From: Colwellia sp. BRX10-3
GTDB taxonomy: Bacteria; Pseudomonadota; Gammaproteobacteria; Enterobacterales; Alteromonadaceae
DNA: 64,000 nucleotides
Assembly (NCBI RefSeq): GCF_014077505.1
Contig: NZ_JACGWA010000004.1
Location: forward strand, 1 to 64,000
Direction of reading: 5' to 3'
In this document: positions 1 to 8,860 of the stretch, piece by piece
Layout: each line of letters begins with the position of its first letter
Numbering within the stretch: position 1 is the first letter of the stretch
Position numbers and translations under genes: made by a program
The notes under the pieces: generated by a model
Seen by the model: only the letters and a program-made list of their open reading frames with translations
Database searches by the model: none
What the model was told of the DNA's origin: nothing

Positions 1-357
1 TAAGTACTTTTTTCTTAGACCAGCACCATACTCCTTATCCATCACATCAACCATTTTATTGAGCACAACATTCTTCATTTGCTCTGTTTCAAGTTGACGT
101 TCAAGCCGTTTGATTTGTTGGGCTGTAGTTTCTTTTGATTTAGGCATGTTTGGCATACATATGGGTTGCGACCAATCAAGTTTACCATGCTTTCGGAGCC
201 AGGCGAGTACAGTACTTCGTCCTTGGATCCCGTAATGCTTTTGAGCTTGTTTATAAGTTAAGTCGCCTTTTTCAACTTGCTCTATGACTGCTAATTTAAA
301 GCCTAACGTATAATCACGTTGTGAACGTTTGGTGCCTGTAGTAATTGAGCTTTTCAT
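1..357 (-). CDS. IS3-family transposase OrfA (partial, runs off the left edge)
   Basis: The minus strand encodes 119 codons from an ATG at 355-357 to the window edge with no stop. The N-terminal half has a helix-turn-helix look (motif TLGFKLAVIEQVEKG followed by YKQAQKHYGI). The C-terminal part is a charged heptad-like stretch around residues 75-105, as in the leucine zipper of IS3 OrfA proteins. In this family OrfA binds the terminal inverted repeats, and an OrfAB fusion made by -1 frameshifting is the active transposase. The catalytic DDE part (OrfB) would lie outside the window. The family call is good; the exact IS name cannot be given. Confidence 0.85.
   Translation of the reverse strand, partial: MKSSITTGTKRSQRDYTLGFKLAVIEQVEKGDLTYKQAQKHYGIQGRSTVLAWLRKHGKLDWSQPICMPNMPKSKETTAQQIKRLERQLETEQMKNVVLNKMVDVMDKEYGAGLRKKYL
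7..13 (-). other. Predicted -1 ribosomal frameshift slippery heptamer of the IS3 element
   Basis: On the minus strand the OrfA reading frame reads AGA AAA AAG TAC. This places A-AAA-AAG in the zero frame, the classical slippery heptamer used by many IS3-family elements to fuse OrfA to OrfB. The stimulatory structure, if any, and OrfB itself are beyond the edge. Confidence 0.7.
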
Positions 358-360
358 TTT

Positions 361-398
361 AAAGTCCTAAATGTGTAAACACATTTCAGGACGGGACA
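361..398 (-). repeat. Terminal end of the IS3-family element
   Basis: Read on the minus strand, the sequence upstream of OrfA begins TGTCCCGTCCTGAAATG and contains an imperfect palindrome around TGTGTTTACACA. The TGTCCCGTCCTG start is a plausible terminal inverted repeat, and the boundary at 398 is chosen because TG/CA ends are usual in this family. The other end and any target duplication cannot be checked here. Confidence 0.6.
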
Positions 399-410
399 TA
401 GAAAATAAAA

Positions 411-441
411 AAGCCAATTGCATTATGCAATTGGCTTTTTT
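411..441 (-). terminator. Intrinsic terminator of rne (potentially bidirectional)
   Basis: A perfect 12-bp stem (AAGCCAATTGCA with its complement) around a TTA loop is flanked by an A-tract on one side and a T-tract on the other. It lies about 40 bases past the rne stop codon. The IS end lies only about 12 bases further downstream, so the insertion left this terminator intact. Confidence 0.85.
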
Positions 442-479
442 TAGCTCTTCAAATTTACATAGAAGAGTAACGGAACAAC

Positions 480-3400
480 TTAACCCAGTGTCGGTTTAGT
501 TGGACCCGCTGAGTTTCGGCTAGTAACTTGCGAAACAAGTGCTGACTTACCAGATACAGTATGTGATGTTCTTTGCGCTTTCTCTACGAAATCACTTGGA
601 ATAACACCATTACTAATAATGGTTTCAGGCTTTGTCATTGGTGCCGATGCTTTACCTGATGTTTTAGTTGCTGCAGCTTTAACTTGACGCTTAATGTTTT
701 TAACTTTAGCACGTACTTTCTTTGGTTTTTCATCAACGGTTACTGCTGGCGTATCTTCAACTACCTCTGCAACAGTTTCTATGCTTGTTGAAGTTTCTAC
801 TTTAGCAGGTTCTACCACAAGCTCTGGTGCTGTTGTGGCAACAGGTTGCTCGATAGATACTTGTTCTTCCATTTTAGTGTCTACAACATCAACCGCAGCC
901 TTTGGTGCTATTTCTTCAACAGTAGGTGTTGTGTCTGTTTTAGTCGTTTCAGCCTCTACTTTTATCGGCTGTTCATTAACTTCTTCATCAGCTTTAATAA
1001 CAGTTTTTGCAGGCTCATCAAAAGGTAAGTTTTGTTGAACTTCATTTTCTGGGTTATTAATAACTTCAGTTAATATCTCAGCGTGAACTTTTTGAACTTG
1101 TTCTACAGTCGGCGCTGACTCAGTAACTTCATTTAAAGTAGTATCAGATGAAGTTGCATTTTGCTCAGGGTAACGAGCAGTAACTGGATCTTCAGTAATT
1201 TCAGTACTTACTTCGCCTGCTTCTGCACTTTGTCTACGACGTTGGCCGTGAGCTCGCATATGACGAGGAGAACGACGACTTCTTGGACGTTGTTGCTCAT
1301 CTTTTGCTGTGTTAGCTGTTTGCTCTACAGTGACGGTTTCGACGTTATTCGTTGTTTCTACTACCGCTGAATTTTCAACTTGAATGGTGTCAACTGTACT
1401 TGTATCAACAACATTACTTACAGGGGCTGCAGCTTCAACTTTTACATCTTCAACATGCGTATTGTTTTTAACATCAGAATTAACACGCACTTTTTTACGA
1501 TTGTTACGACGTTGACGACGCTCAGCTACCTTTTCTTCTTTAGGCTTTTGAACACGTTCTTTTTGAGGCTTAGCGGTTGTAGGTGTTGCATTGCTTTGTT
1601 TATTAGCACTATCATCGCTGACTTCTTGAGGCTTACGCTTGTCATTACGTGTGTCATTACGACTTTCGTTACGTGAGTCATTGCTTGAATCATTGCGACC
1701 TTCATTTCGTGAGTCATTACGATTATTACGACGTTGACCTTGGCGAGCTCTTTGTGGGCGACGTTCACTATTTCTAGTATTACTCTCTGGAGCCTTTTTG
1801 GGAGCCGGTTTAACTTCTACTTTTTCTTCTGCAGCAAAAAGTGCTTTAACCCAAGAAACCACACCTGTGATTAAGCTTTTTGATTCAGCTTTACTCTCTA
1901 CAACCGGCGCGGGCTCTTGCTTCTTAGGCGCTTGTTTAGGCGATGACATGCCTTGTAGTAAAGGTTCTACACGTTTGCTGATTTCTTTATCAAACTTCGG
2001 CATTATTGCTTCTTCAGGCACGGCTTGCTTAATAGCCATATCGTAGCTAGCTTCTTCAATACCTTCGTCATTTCTTACGCGAATAACTTCATATTGCGGC
2101 GTTACCATATTCGGATTAGGGATAATAAGAATATTTACGCTGTGATGTTTTTCAATATGAAATACAGAACGACGTTTTTCGTTTAATAAATACGTTGCAA
2201 CAGGCACAGGTACTTGCGCTTGAACTTGTTGTGTATTGTCTTTAATGGCTTCTTCTTCCATTAAACGTAGAATTGACAATGCTAATGATTCAACACCACG
2301 AACATGACCAGTACCACTACAACGAGGACAAACACCTTGGCTAGTTTCACCAATAGAAGGGCGTAAACGCTGACGCGACATTTCAAGTAAGCCAAAACGT
2401 GAGATACGACCTAATTGAATGCGAGCTCTGTCTTGTTTCACCGCATCGCGCATTCTATTTTCAACTTCACGTTGGTGGCGAACAGGGGTCATATCGATGA
2501 AATCGATTACCACTAAACCACCTAAATCGCGCAAGCGTAATTGGCGTGCAATTTCTTCAGCAGCTTCTAAGTTAGTATTAAATGCTGTTTCTTCTATATC
2601 TCCGCCTTTAGTTGCTCGGGCAGAGTTAATATCAATTGATGTTAGTGCTTCTGTAGGGTCAATAACAATTGAGCCGCCAGACGGTAAACGTACTTCACGT
2701 TGAAAGGCTGTTTCTATTTGCGTTTCAATTTGATAATGGGTAAATAAAGGTACGTCATTGCTGTAAAGTTTAACTTTACTTAAAAAGTCTGGACGAACAA
2801 TTTCAATGTGCTTTTTAACACTTTCAAATATTTTAGGACGATCAATCAAGACTTCGCCAATATCACGACGTAAATAGTCGCGAATAGCGCGTAAAATAAC
2901 GTTAGTTTCTTGATGAATTAAGAAAGGTGCAGGACGGCTCGCGCCAGCTTCTGATATAGCATTCCAATGATGTAATAGAACATTTAAGTCCCATTCAAGC
3001 TCTTCATATTCTTTACCAACACCAGCGGTACGAACAATTAAGCCCATGCCTTTAGGAAGAGTAAGTTTGCTTAATGATGTTTTTAAGTCAGTACGCTCAT
3101 CACCTTCGATACGACGAGAAATACCGCCAGCACGAGGGTTGTTTGGCATAAGAACTAAATAGCTACCAGCAAGACTAATAAAAGTAGTTAACGCTGCGCC
3201 TTTTTGGCCACGCTCTTCTTTATCAATTTGCACGATAACTTCTTGGCCTTCACGCAATACTTCTTTGATATTAGGACGGCCTTGGAAGCTGTAACCTTTA
3301 GGGAAGTATTCTCGAGCGATTTCTTTCATAGGTAAGAAACCGTGACGATCAGCACCGTAATCAACGAACGCCGCTTCTAACGACGGTTCAATACGGGTGA

Positions 3401-3536
3401 TTTTTGCTTTGTAGATATTTGATTTTTTTTGTTCGTGACCAGGACTTTCGATATCTAAATCATAAAGTTGTTGACCATCGACAAGTGCTACACGTAATTC
3501 TTCCGATTGTGTAGCGTTAATTAACATACGTTTCAT
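480..3536 (-). CDS. rne: Ribonuclease E
   Basis: RNase E is the endoribonuclease that starts mRNA decay and processes rRNA and tRNA; it scaffolds the degradosome at the inner membrane. The 1018-residue protein opens with [21 protein letters not shown]. It has an S1 domain at about residues 35-120 and the DNase I-like catalytic region around 300-350 ([24 protein letters not shown], holding the expected Mg-binding aspartates). The zinc-link CPRCSGTGH sits near residue 405. The C-terminal half is low-complexity: basic RN/ND repeats, then a long acidic region rich in VE/TV, ending in a basic tail, as in the unstructured RNA-binding scaffold of other gammaproteobacteria. It is divergent from rluC, as in Escherichia coli. 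Autoregulation through its 5' leader is known for the family but not demonstrated here. Confidence 0.97.
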   Translation of the reverse strand: MKRMLINATQSEELRVALVDGQQLYDLDIESPGHEQKKSNIYKAKITRIEPSLEAAFVDYGADRHGFLPMKEIAREYFPKGYSFQGRPNIKEVLREGQEVIVQIDKEERGQKGAALTTFISLAGSYLVLMPNNPRAGGISRRIEGDERTDLKTSLSKLTLPKGMGLIVRTAGVGKEYEELEWDLNVLLHHWNAISEAGASRPAPFLIHQETNVILRAIRDYLRRDIGEVLIDRPKIFESVKKHIEIVRPDFLSKVKLYSNDVPLFTHYQIETQIETAFQREVRLPSGGSIVIDPTEALTSIDINSARATKGGDIEETAFNTNLEAAEEIARQLRLRDLGGLVVIDFIDMTPVRHQREVENRMRDAVKQDRARIQLGRISRFGLLEMSRQRLRPSIGETSQGVCPRCSGTGHVRGVESLALSILRLMEEEAIKDNTQQVQAQVPVPVATYLLNEKRRSVFHIEKHHSVNILIIPNPNMVTPQYEVIRVRNDEGIEEASYDMAIKQAVPEEAIMPKFDKEISKRVEPLLQGMSSPKQAPKKQEPAPVVESKAESKSLITGVVSWVKALFAAEEKVEVKPAPKKAPESNTRNSERRPQRARQGQRRNNRNDSRNEGRNDSSNDSRNESRNDTRNDKRKPQEVSDDSANKQSNATPTTAKPQKERVQKPKEEKVAERRQRRNNRKKVRVNSDVKNNTHVEDVKVEAAAPVSNVVDTSTVDTIQVENSAVVETTNNVETVTVEQTANTAKDEQQRPRSRRSPRHMRAHGQRRRQSAEAGEVSTEITEDPVTARYPEQNATSSDTTLNEVTESAPTVEQVQKVHAEILTEVINNPENEVQQNLPFDEPAKTVIKADEEVNEQPIKVEAETTKTDTTPTVEEIAPKAAVDVVDTKMEEQVSIEQPVATTAPELVVEPAKVETSTSIETVAEVVEDTPAVTVDEKPKKVRAKVKNIKRQVKAAATKTSGKASAPMTKPETIISNGVIPSDFVEKAQRTSHTVSGKSALVSQVTSRNSAGPTKPTLG
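1638..1721 (-). repeat. Seven tandem 12-bp units in rne coding RNxS-type tetrapeptides
   Basis: Seven consecutive 12-base units, in frame with rne, encode [24 protein letters not shown] and RNDK. The units are degenerate at third positions. The repeat sits in the arginine-rich RNA-binding part of the C-terminal scaffold, where length variation by slippage would be tolerated. Confidence 0.85.
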
Positions 3537-4174
3537 AGTTTGTGTGACTCATTTTAGTCACAACACACCATTGCTTAGAACACAAAGTAATCTATCGCTA
3601 TGGTAACAGCAACTTGTCAGCCTCACGGGTGTCAATCTTACTACGCCATATTACGCAGCAAGCTGTTAAAAATTCTGATTGTCTTTATAACTGAGGTGAT
3701 AAACACCACAGTAAAATTGATTCTTTATGTGCTCAGACTGTGTGCTGTGCGCAACAGGAAATTAAGTGCATCGTTAATTTTAGTTCGATAATTTTATCGT
3801 GTTTTTCTAATATTTAACGGTTGAAAATATGACTTATTTTTTCTGTTTAATTACATAATCGCTTTATTGCGCCGGACAATATGTTTATGTGTTGTTTTTG
3901 ACAAGTTACACGCGTCAAATTCACAATAGGCCTTACTTTTAATATCTCGACAATGATGTTTGATAAAATTGTCTAATACTAACGTGGCCGCATATTTGCC
4001 TCTTACGTCTCGCTTAAAGCATCCTTTTTACTTGTTACGGCTGAAATGCAGCGGTAACCATCCTATTATCACACTTTATTTATAGATAAGGCAATAAAAT
4101 CCTCGTTTAAATTGCCTGTAATAGCAAAAAAATATGTTAAACTGCGGGCAATTATGGTTCCTAGTAAAACAGAT
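3537..4174. other. Long divergent leader region between rne and rluC
   Basis: About 640 bases separate the two starts. Next to the rne start a hairpin can form (GTGACT and AGTCAC arms, 3545-3561), which would sit in the mRNA just before the ATG. On the plus strand TTGACA (3898-3903) is followed after 17 bases by only a poor -10, and TAATAC occurs at 3974-3979 without a -35. I could not assign promoters with confidence. Long structured rne leaders are known in Enterobacteria, where they mediate autoregulation. A 63-codon open frame at 3600-3791 looks non-coding. Confidence 0.5.
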
Positions 4175-5137
4175 ATGACAGATAGTCCAAAACCTCAAGT
4201 TAGATTTTTCACCGTAGACAGCGAAGATGCGGGTCAACGTATCGATAACTTTTTAATGAAAACACTAAAAGGTGTGCCAAAAAGCATGTTTTATCGCCTC
4301 TTACGAAAAGGTGAAATTCGTGTCAATAAAAAGCGTACAAAACCTGAGTATAAGTTGGTTGATGAAGACATTATTCGCGTTGCTCCCATTCGCGTGTCAG
4401 AAAATACGAATACCGTTTCTACACAATTAAATGTTGTTGCTAATTTAGAGAAGCAAATATTATTTGAAGACGAGCGTTTAATTGTTATCAATAAACCTTC
4501 TGGCATGGCTGTGCATGGTGGTAGTGGATTAAGTTTCGGTTTGATTGAAGCATTGCGAGCTTTGCGACCCGATGCGCGAATGCTAGAACTTGTACATCGA
4601 CTTGATCGAGATACATCAGGTTGTTTAGTTGTCGCAAAAAAACGTTCAGCATTACGACACATGCATGAGCAACTAAGAAATAAAACCGTACAAAAGTATT
4701 ATCATGCTTTAGTTAAAGGGCGTTGGTCTGCTAAATTGACCCGCGTTACTGAAGGTTTAAAGAAAAATGACTTAAAGTCAGGTGAGCGGGTTGTGGTGGT
4801 TGATAATATTAACGGCAAAGAATCTGAAACACGCTTCAAAGTACTGCAACATTATAAAAATGCAACGCTTGTGAGAGCCTTTCCTGTAACTGGGCGGACA
4901 CATCAAATTCGTGTGCATTGTCAAACCAAAGGGCATTCGATTGCTTGTGATGCAAAATATGGCCATGAAGATTTTGATCACGAAATGAAAAATTTAGGTT
5001 TAAAGCGCTTGTTCTTGCATGCCGCCAGTATTGAATTTATTCACCCGTTAAGTAATGAACGGATTAAAATTGAAGCTCCCTTAGAGCCCTCGCTGGAAAA
5101 ATTGTTAAAAAAATTGACTAAAGCGGATGATCAGTAA
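4175..5137 (+). CDS. rluC: 23S rRNA pseudouridine synthase RluC (955/2504/2580)
   Basis: RluC converts three uridines of 23S rRNA to pseudouridine. An S4 RNA-binding domain (AGQRIDNFL through KKRTKPEYKL) precedes the RluA-family catalytic domain. The signature HRLDRDTSG holds the catalytic aspartate, residue 144 with this start, the same number as in Escherichia coli. INKPSGMAVHGG and GRTHQIRVH are further family motifs. In-frame starts also exist at 4154 and 4112; none has a clear Shine-Dalgarno site, so 4175 was chosen from alignment length. It is divergent from rne and followed by a strong terminator. Confidence 0.93.
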   Translation: MTDSPKPQVRFFTVDSEDAGQRIDNFLMKTLKGVPKSMFYRLLRKGEIRVNKKRTKPEYKLVDEDIIRVAPIRVSENTNTVSTQLNVVANLEKQILFEDERLIVINKPSGMAVHGGSGLSFGLIEALRALRPDARMLELVHRLDRDTSGCLVVAKKRSALRHMHEQLRNKTVQKYYHALVKGRWSAKLTRVTEGLKKNDLKSGERVVVVDNINGKESETRFKVLQHYKNATLVRAFPVTGRTHQIRVHCQTKGHSIACDAKYGHEDFDHEMKNLGLKRLFLHAASIEFIHPLSNERIKIEAPLEPSLEKLLKKLTKADDQ

Positions 5138-5222
5138 TTAAATCACAAGGTCTGGGTAGAGTGAGGATTTATGATTAGCACAGAATAAGTTTTGTTTTAC
5201 TGCTCTGAAAATATTTAATTTA

Positions 5223-5254
5223 AACAGTACCTATATATAGGTACTGTTTTTTTT
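5223..5254 (+). terminator. Intrinsic terminator after rluC
   Basis: AACAGTACCTA pairs perfectly with its complement around a short AT centre and is followed by eight T residues. It ends the rluC transcript and also lies downstream of the convergent yceF gene. Confidence 0.85.
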
Positions 5255-5318
5255 ATTGCTAATTTAAACTAACTTAACTTGCTCAATGCTGCGTCTTAAA
5301 ATGCTCTGGGCTTAGCTT

Positions 5319-5906
5319 TTACTGCTCAGCTAAAACATTAACGCCATGTTGCTTTAATAACTCAACCAGTTTAATCAATGGTAAACCGATTAAGGTGTTG
5401 GGATCATCACCCTCTAACTTTTTAAATAAACAAATACCTAATCCCTCACTTTTGAAACTGCCCGCACAATTATAAGGTTGTTCTGCGTGAAGGTAGTTTT
5501 CAATATCGCTGTGCGAAAGCTCATTAAAATGCACCAAGAAAGGCTCTATTAAGGCGGTTGTGTAATCTAAACCGCTATCATAGACACATAAGCCGGTATA
5601 AAAGGCGACGGTTTTATTGCTAAATTTTTCAAGCTGCTTAACGGCGTTTTCAAAATTATGCGGTTTTCCAAGAATTTCACCATCACACATGGCTACTTGA
5701 TCTGAGCCTATTATCAAGGCATCAGGAAATTCAACTGCAACGGCCTTTGCTTTTTCAATTGCTAAGCGTTCAACCAATGCAATAGGTGATTCGTTTTCAA
5801 AAGGGCTTTCATCTATGTTAGGTTTAGCACAGTCAAAGGGAATATTAAGTTTAGCTAAAATTTCTTTGCGAAAAGGAGAAGTGGAGCCTAAAACAAGTTT
5901 TTTCAT
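5319..5906 (-). CDS. yceF: Maf-like 7-methyl-GTP pyrophosphatase (YceF)
   Basis: Maf/HAM1-type nucleotide pyrophosphatases hydrolyse non-canonical or modified NTPs; the YceF subgroup prefers 7-methyl-GTP. The protein starts MKKLVLGSTSPFRKEIL, the family phosphate-binding motif. IIGSDQVAMCDGEILGKP and the C-terminal NCAGSFKSEGLGICLF with GDDPNTLIGLPL are very close to Escherichia coli YceF, which separates it from YhdE-type Maf. I chose the ATG at 5904-5906; an in-frame GTG nine bases upstream is the alternative. Its position beside yceD-rpmF-plsX is conserved in gammaproteobacteria. Confidence 0.92.
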   Translation of the reverse strand: MKKLVLGSTSPFRKEILAKLNIPFDCAKPNIDESPFENESPIALVERLAIEKAKAVAVEFPDALIIGSDQVAMCDGEILGKPHNFENAVKQLEKFSNKTVAFYTGLCVYDSGLDYTTALIEPFLVHFNELSHSDIENYLHAEQPYNCAGSFKSEGLGICLFKKLEGDDPNTLIGLPLIKLVELLKQHGVNVLAEQ

Positions 5907-5987
5907 TAATATCACTCAAAATATAAACAGATTACTGTTAATATATGGCCTATCTTTAATTTTTAAACAAATTTAGCTATTTTTCTT

Positions 5988-6016
5988 TTGACACAGGCCG
6001 GTAGGCACTTTATTAT
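5988..6016 (+). promoter_or_regulatory. Strong sigma-70 promoter of the yceD-rpmF-plsX cluster
   Basis: A perfect -35 TTGACA (5988-5993) is separated by exactly 17 bases from TATTAT (6011-6016). The predicted start of transcription, at about 6022-6025, lies within a few bases of the yceD ATG at 6026, so the transcript would be leaderless or nearly so. Confidence 0.8.
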
Positions 6017-6025
6017 GCGCGCCTT

Positions 6026-6541
6026 ATGAAAAATCTTAAACTCCCGATAACGATAGACCCATCTAGAAGCGCACAACGAAAGTTAGTGTGTGACGGATAC
6101 TTTGAAGTATCTGGGATGAATAGATTGCTTGCTGTGTGTAATACAGGATGTGAGCAGGTCCAAGTAAATGCTAACTTTGATGTGGATGAACAGGGTTTGA
6201 TAGTAATATCAGGTACCTCATCGGCAACAGTTGCATTAACTTGTCAGCGATGTACTGAAGAGTTCGAGTTGGCATTAGAAGTAAGTTTTACTTTTAGTCC
6301 AGTGAAAGACGTTGAAGCTGAAGCTGAGTTGCCGTCATATTATGACGCAATTGAATTAGATGAAAATGGTGAAGTTAACTTGCTAGAGTTAGTGGAAGAT
6401 GAGTTTTTACTCGCTATTCCTTTAATTCCAAGGCATCCAATCAAAGATTGTCAGTCTCCGGCTGATAGTGTTTGGGGTAAATTGCCTGAAGAGCTAGAAC
6501 AACCGAATCCATTTGATGTATTAAAAAACTTAAGTAGTTAA
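6026..6541 (+). CDS. yceD: YceD family (DUF177) protein, 23S rRNA accumulation factor
   Basis: The 171-residue protein belongs to the DUF177/YceD family, linked in bacteria and plants to accumulation or processing of 23S rRNA. It opens MKNLKLPITIDPSRSAQRKL, aligning with the first residue of the Escherichia coli protein, and carries the Cys pair TCQRCTEEF near residues 71-78. A conserved ending (GKLPEELEQPNPFDVL) follows an acidic middle. It is cotranscribed with rpmF, 33 bases downstream. The ATG directly follows the promoter, with no room for a Shine-Dalgarno site. Confidence 0.93.
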   Translation: MKNLKLPITIDPSRSAQRKLVCDGYFEVSGMNRLLAVCNTGCEQVQVNANFDVDEQGLIVISGTSSATVALTCQRCTEEFELALEVSFTFSPVKDVEAEAELPSYYDAIELDENGEVNLLELVEDEFLLAIPLIPRHPIKDCQSPADSVWGKLPEELEQPNPFDVLKNLSS

Positions 6542-6574
6542 TTTTAGCTAATAACCGATTTTTAGGAGTAGGCA

Positions 6575-6745
6575 ATGGCAGTTCAAAAGAGCAAAAAGTC
6601 TCGTTCAAGACGTGGCATGCGCCGTTCACATGACGCAGTAACGACAACGCATTTATCAACAGATCCAGTATCTGGTGAAACTCATCGTCGTCACCATGTA
6701 ACAGCTGATGGCTTTTACAAAGGTGTTAAAGTAATCAATAAGTAA
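6575..6745 (+). CDS. rpmF: 50S ribosomal protein L32
   Basis: This 56-codon gene encodes a basic protein, [20 protein letters not shown] and onward, with the typical L32 sequence including TTTHLSTDP and [17 protein letters not shown] Shine-Dalgarno AGGAG lies seven bases before the ATG. L32 is a structural protein of the large ribosomal subunit. Its place between yceD and plsX is conserved and couples ribosome supply to phospholipid synthesis. Confidence 0.97.
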   Translation: MAVQKSKKSRSRRGMRRSHDAVTTTHLSTDPVSGETHRRHHVTADGFYKGVKVINK

Positions 6746-6760
6746 TCTGTAACGATTACC

Positions 6761-7786
6761 TTGATTAATCTAACCATTGCGTTAGATGTTATGGGGGGCG
6801 ATCAAGGCCCCCACGTAACACTTTCTGCGGCAATGCTCGCAATAGAAAACTTCCCCAATCTTCACTTATTACTGTGCGGTGACGAAACTGTCATTGTTGA
6901 AAAGCTTTCAAAAAAACAATTTTATCCTCATCCAAGAATAACCTTATTCCCGACAACTCAAGTTGTTGAAATGGATGACAAGCCTATTTTCGCCTTACGT
7001 AATAAAAAACAGTCATCAATGCGCAAAGCCCTAGATTTAGTTCATGACGGTCAAGCTCAGGCTTGTGTTAGTGCTGGCAATACGGGGGCGTTGTTTTCAA
7101 TGGCTCATTTTGTTCTAAAAACCTTACCTGGTGTTGAACGCCCCGCACTGATCTCTGCATTACCTAGTAACGATCCTGAACAGCATGTATTTATGTTGGA
7201 CTTAGGCGCAAATGTTTTTTGTGATTCTAGTGTGTTATACCAATTTGCAATTATGGGCTCAGTAATGGCAAAAGAAGTCGATGGTATTGAAAACCCTAAA
7301 GTTGCGTTGTTGAATATGGGTGCAGAAGATAATAAAGGCAGTGATCACATAAAACAAACCGCGAGTTATTTGCAGGCAAATGACGATATTAATTATATTG
7401 GCTTTATAGAAGGTAATGATATTTTTACCAACAAAGCTGATGTGATTGTTTGTGACGGCTTTGTTGGTAATGTAGCACTGAAAACTTGTGAAGGTGTGGC
7501 AAGAATGGTCTACACACAACTACAAGAAATTATCAAAAAACACTTTTTAGCGCAAATTATGGGCAAATTGTTGTCACGAACCTTAAAAAAACTGTTTAAA
7601 CCCATGAACCCCGACCAGTATAACGGCGCAAGTTTGATAGGATTGCGCGGTATTGTGGTGAAAAGTCATGGTAATGCTAATGTAACGGCTTTTTATACCG
7701 CTATTATTGAAGCGATTACCGAGGTTGATCGGCAAGTACCAAGCAAAATTAAAGATAAGCTTGAACAGAGTTTGTGCCACAAATAA
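6761..7786 (+). CDS. plsX: Phosphate acyltransferase PlsX (TTG start)
   Basis: PlsX makes acyl-phosphate from acyl-ACP, the first step of phospholipid synthesis in the PlsX/PlsY route. The 341-residue protein starts INLTIALDVMGGDQGPHVT and has QACVSAGNTGAL, ERPALISALP, VCDGFVGNVALKT and DQYNGASLIGLRGIVVKSHG, all characteristic. The start is TTG at 6761, the only in-frame start that keeps the conserved N terminus, and I see no good ribosome binding site before it. It lies 15 bases after rpmF. In many relatives fabH follows; here fabD does. Confidence 0.95.
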   Translation: MINLTIALDVMGGDQGPHVTLSAAMLAIENFPNLHLLLCGDETVIVEKLSKKQFYPHPRITLFPTTQVVEMDDKPIFALRNKKQSSMRKALDLVHDGQAQACVSAGNTGALFSMAHFVLKTLPGVERPALISALPSNDPEQHVFMLDLGANVFCDSSVLYQFAIMGSVMAKEVDGIENPKVALLNMGAEDNKGSDHIKQTASYLQANDDINYIGFIEGNDIFTNKADVIVCDGFVGNVALKTCEGVARMVYTQLQEIIKKHFLAQIMGKLLSRTLKKLFKPMNPDQYNGASLIGLRGIVVKSHGNANVTAFYTAIIEAITEVDRQVPSKIKDKLEQSLCHK

Positions 7787-7860
7787 TAATATTTGGGTGG
7801 TACTTGATGTTTATATACCTAAGTAATAGATAAATATAAGCTTAACAAAGTACGGCAGCC

Positions 7861-7879
7861 TAAATCACGTCATGATTTA
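7861..7879. promoter_or_regulatory. Inverted repeat upstream of fabD, possible operator
   Basis: TAAATCA and its perfect complement TGATTTA flank a five-base centre about 40 bases before the fabD ATG. There is no T-tract, so a terminator is unlikely. A binding site for a lipid-synthesis regulator is possible, but I do not recognise the motif. Confidence 0.3.
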
Positions 7880-7919
7880 CGCTGGTGCAGTTAAAAATTA
7901 AAACTAATTAGGTCAAATA

Positions 7920-8855
7920 ATGCAAAATAATTTAGCGTTTGTCTTTCCCGGTCAAGGTTCACAATCTCTAGCTATGTTGGCAGACTTTGCTGAACATGAA
8001 GTAGTACAAAGTACTTTTTCAGAAGCATCTGCAGCACTAGGTTACAATTTATGGCAATTGGTTCAACAAGGACCTGTTGAAAAGTTAAACCAAACAAACT
8101 TTACTCAACCTGCGCTATTAACAGCGAGTGTTGCTATTTGGCGTGTTTGGCATGCTAATTCATCAGCAACACCTAAATTGTTAGCTGGACATAGTTTAGG
8201 TGAATACTCTGCGTTAGTTTGTGCAGGGGTGTTATCTTTAGCTGATGCTGTTAAGCTCGTTGAGAAACGCGGCGAATTCATGCAGGCGTCGGTACCTGAA
8301 GGTGTTGGTGCAATGGCCGCCGTTATAGGTTTAGAGGATGCCATTATTATTGATGCCTGCTTAAAAGCAGCAAATGATGACGTTGTATCAGCAGTTAACT
8401 TTAACTCGCCTGGCCAAGTGGTTATTGCAGGTCATAAAGCGGCAGTTGAGCGTGCAGGGATATTATGTAAAGAAGCAGGGGCGAAACGCGTACTTCCTTT
8501 ACCTGTAAGTGTGCCGTCACATTGTGCATTAATGAAAGATGCAGCAGAAAAGTTAGCTGTAGAATTTAATAACGTTACCTTTAACGAACCTACCATCCCA
8601 GTGGTTAATAATGTTGATGTTGCCACTGAAAGTTCGGTTGAAGCGATAAAATTAGCATTAATCAAACAATTATATAGCCCAGTTCGCTGGACCGAAACAA
8701 TTGAGTATTTAGGGCAACAGGGTATTGAAATTGCAATTGAAGCCGGGCCAGGTAAAGTATTACAAGGTTTATTAAAACGCATTGATAAAACCATAAGTTG
8801 TCAATCTGTTAATGACAGTGCGTCGTTAACTAAAGCATTAGAATCAGTAGAGTAA
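7920..8855 (+). CDS. fabD: Malonyl-CoA:ACP transacylase
   Basis: FabD transfers malonyl from CoA to acyl carrier protein, supplying extender units for fatty-acid synthesis. The 311-residue sequence has FVFPGQGSQ at residues 8-15, the active-site GHSLGEYSA with nucleophile Ser92, and VPSHCALM holding the catalytic histidine near residue 201. Length matches the family. fabG starts only five bases after its stop, so the two are cotranscribed. Confidence 0.97.
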   Translation: MQNNLAFVFPGQGSQSLAMLADFAEHEVVQSTFSEASAALGYNLWQLVQQGPVEKLNQTNFTQPALLTASVAIWRVWHANSSATPKLLAGHSLGEYSALVCAGVLSLADAVKLVEKRGEFMQASVPEGVGAMAAVIGLEDAIIIDACLKAANDDVVSAVNFNSPGQVVIAGHKAAVERAGILCKEAGAKRVLPLPVSVPSHCALMKDAAEKLAVEFNNVTFNEPTIPVVNNVDVATESSVEAIKLALIKQLYSPVRWTETIEYLGQQGIEIAIEAGPGKVLQGLLKRIDKTISCQSVNDSASLTKALESVE

Positions 8856-8860
8856 AAAAT

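Noticed and set aside
694-1676. Several plus-strand open frames opposite rne
   Set aside because: They lie inside the low-complexity rne C-terminal half, are Ser/Thr- or Phe/Cys-rich by reverse translation of repeats, and have no ribosome binding sites.
3600-3791. 63-codon plus-strand frame in the rne leader
   Set aside because: No ribosome binding site or protein-like features, and it lies in the probable 5' leader of rne.
3898-3926. TTGACA as a firm rluC promoter
   Set aside because: The -35 is perfect but no acceptable -10 is found at 16-18 bases, so it was not listed as a promoter.
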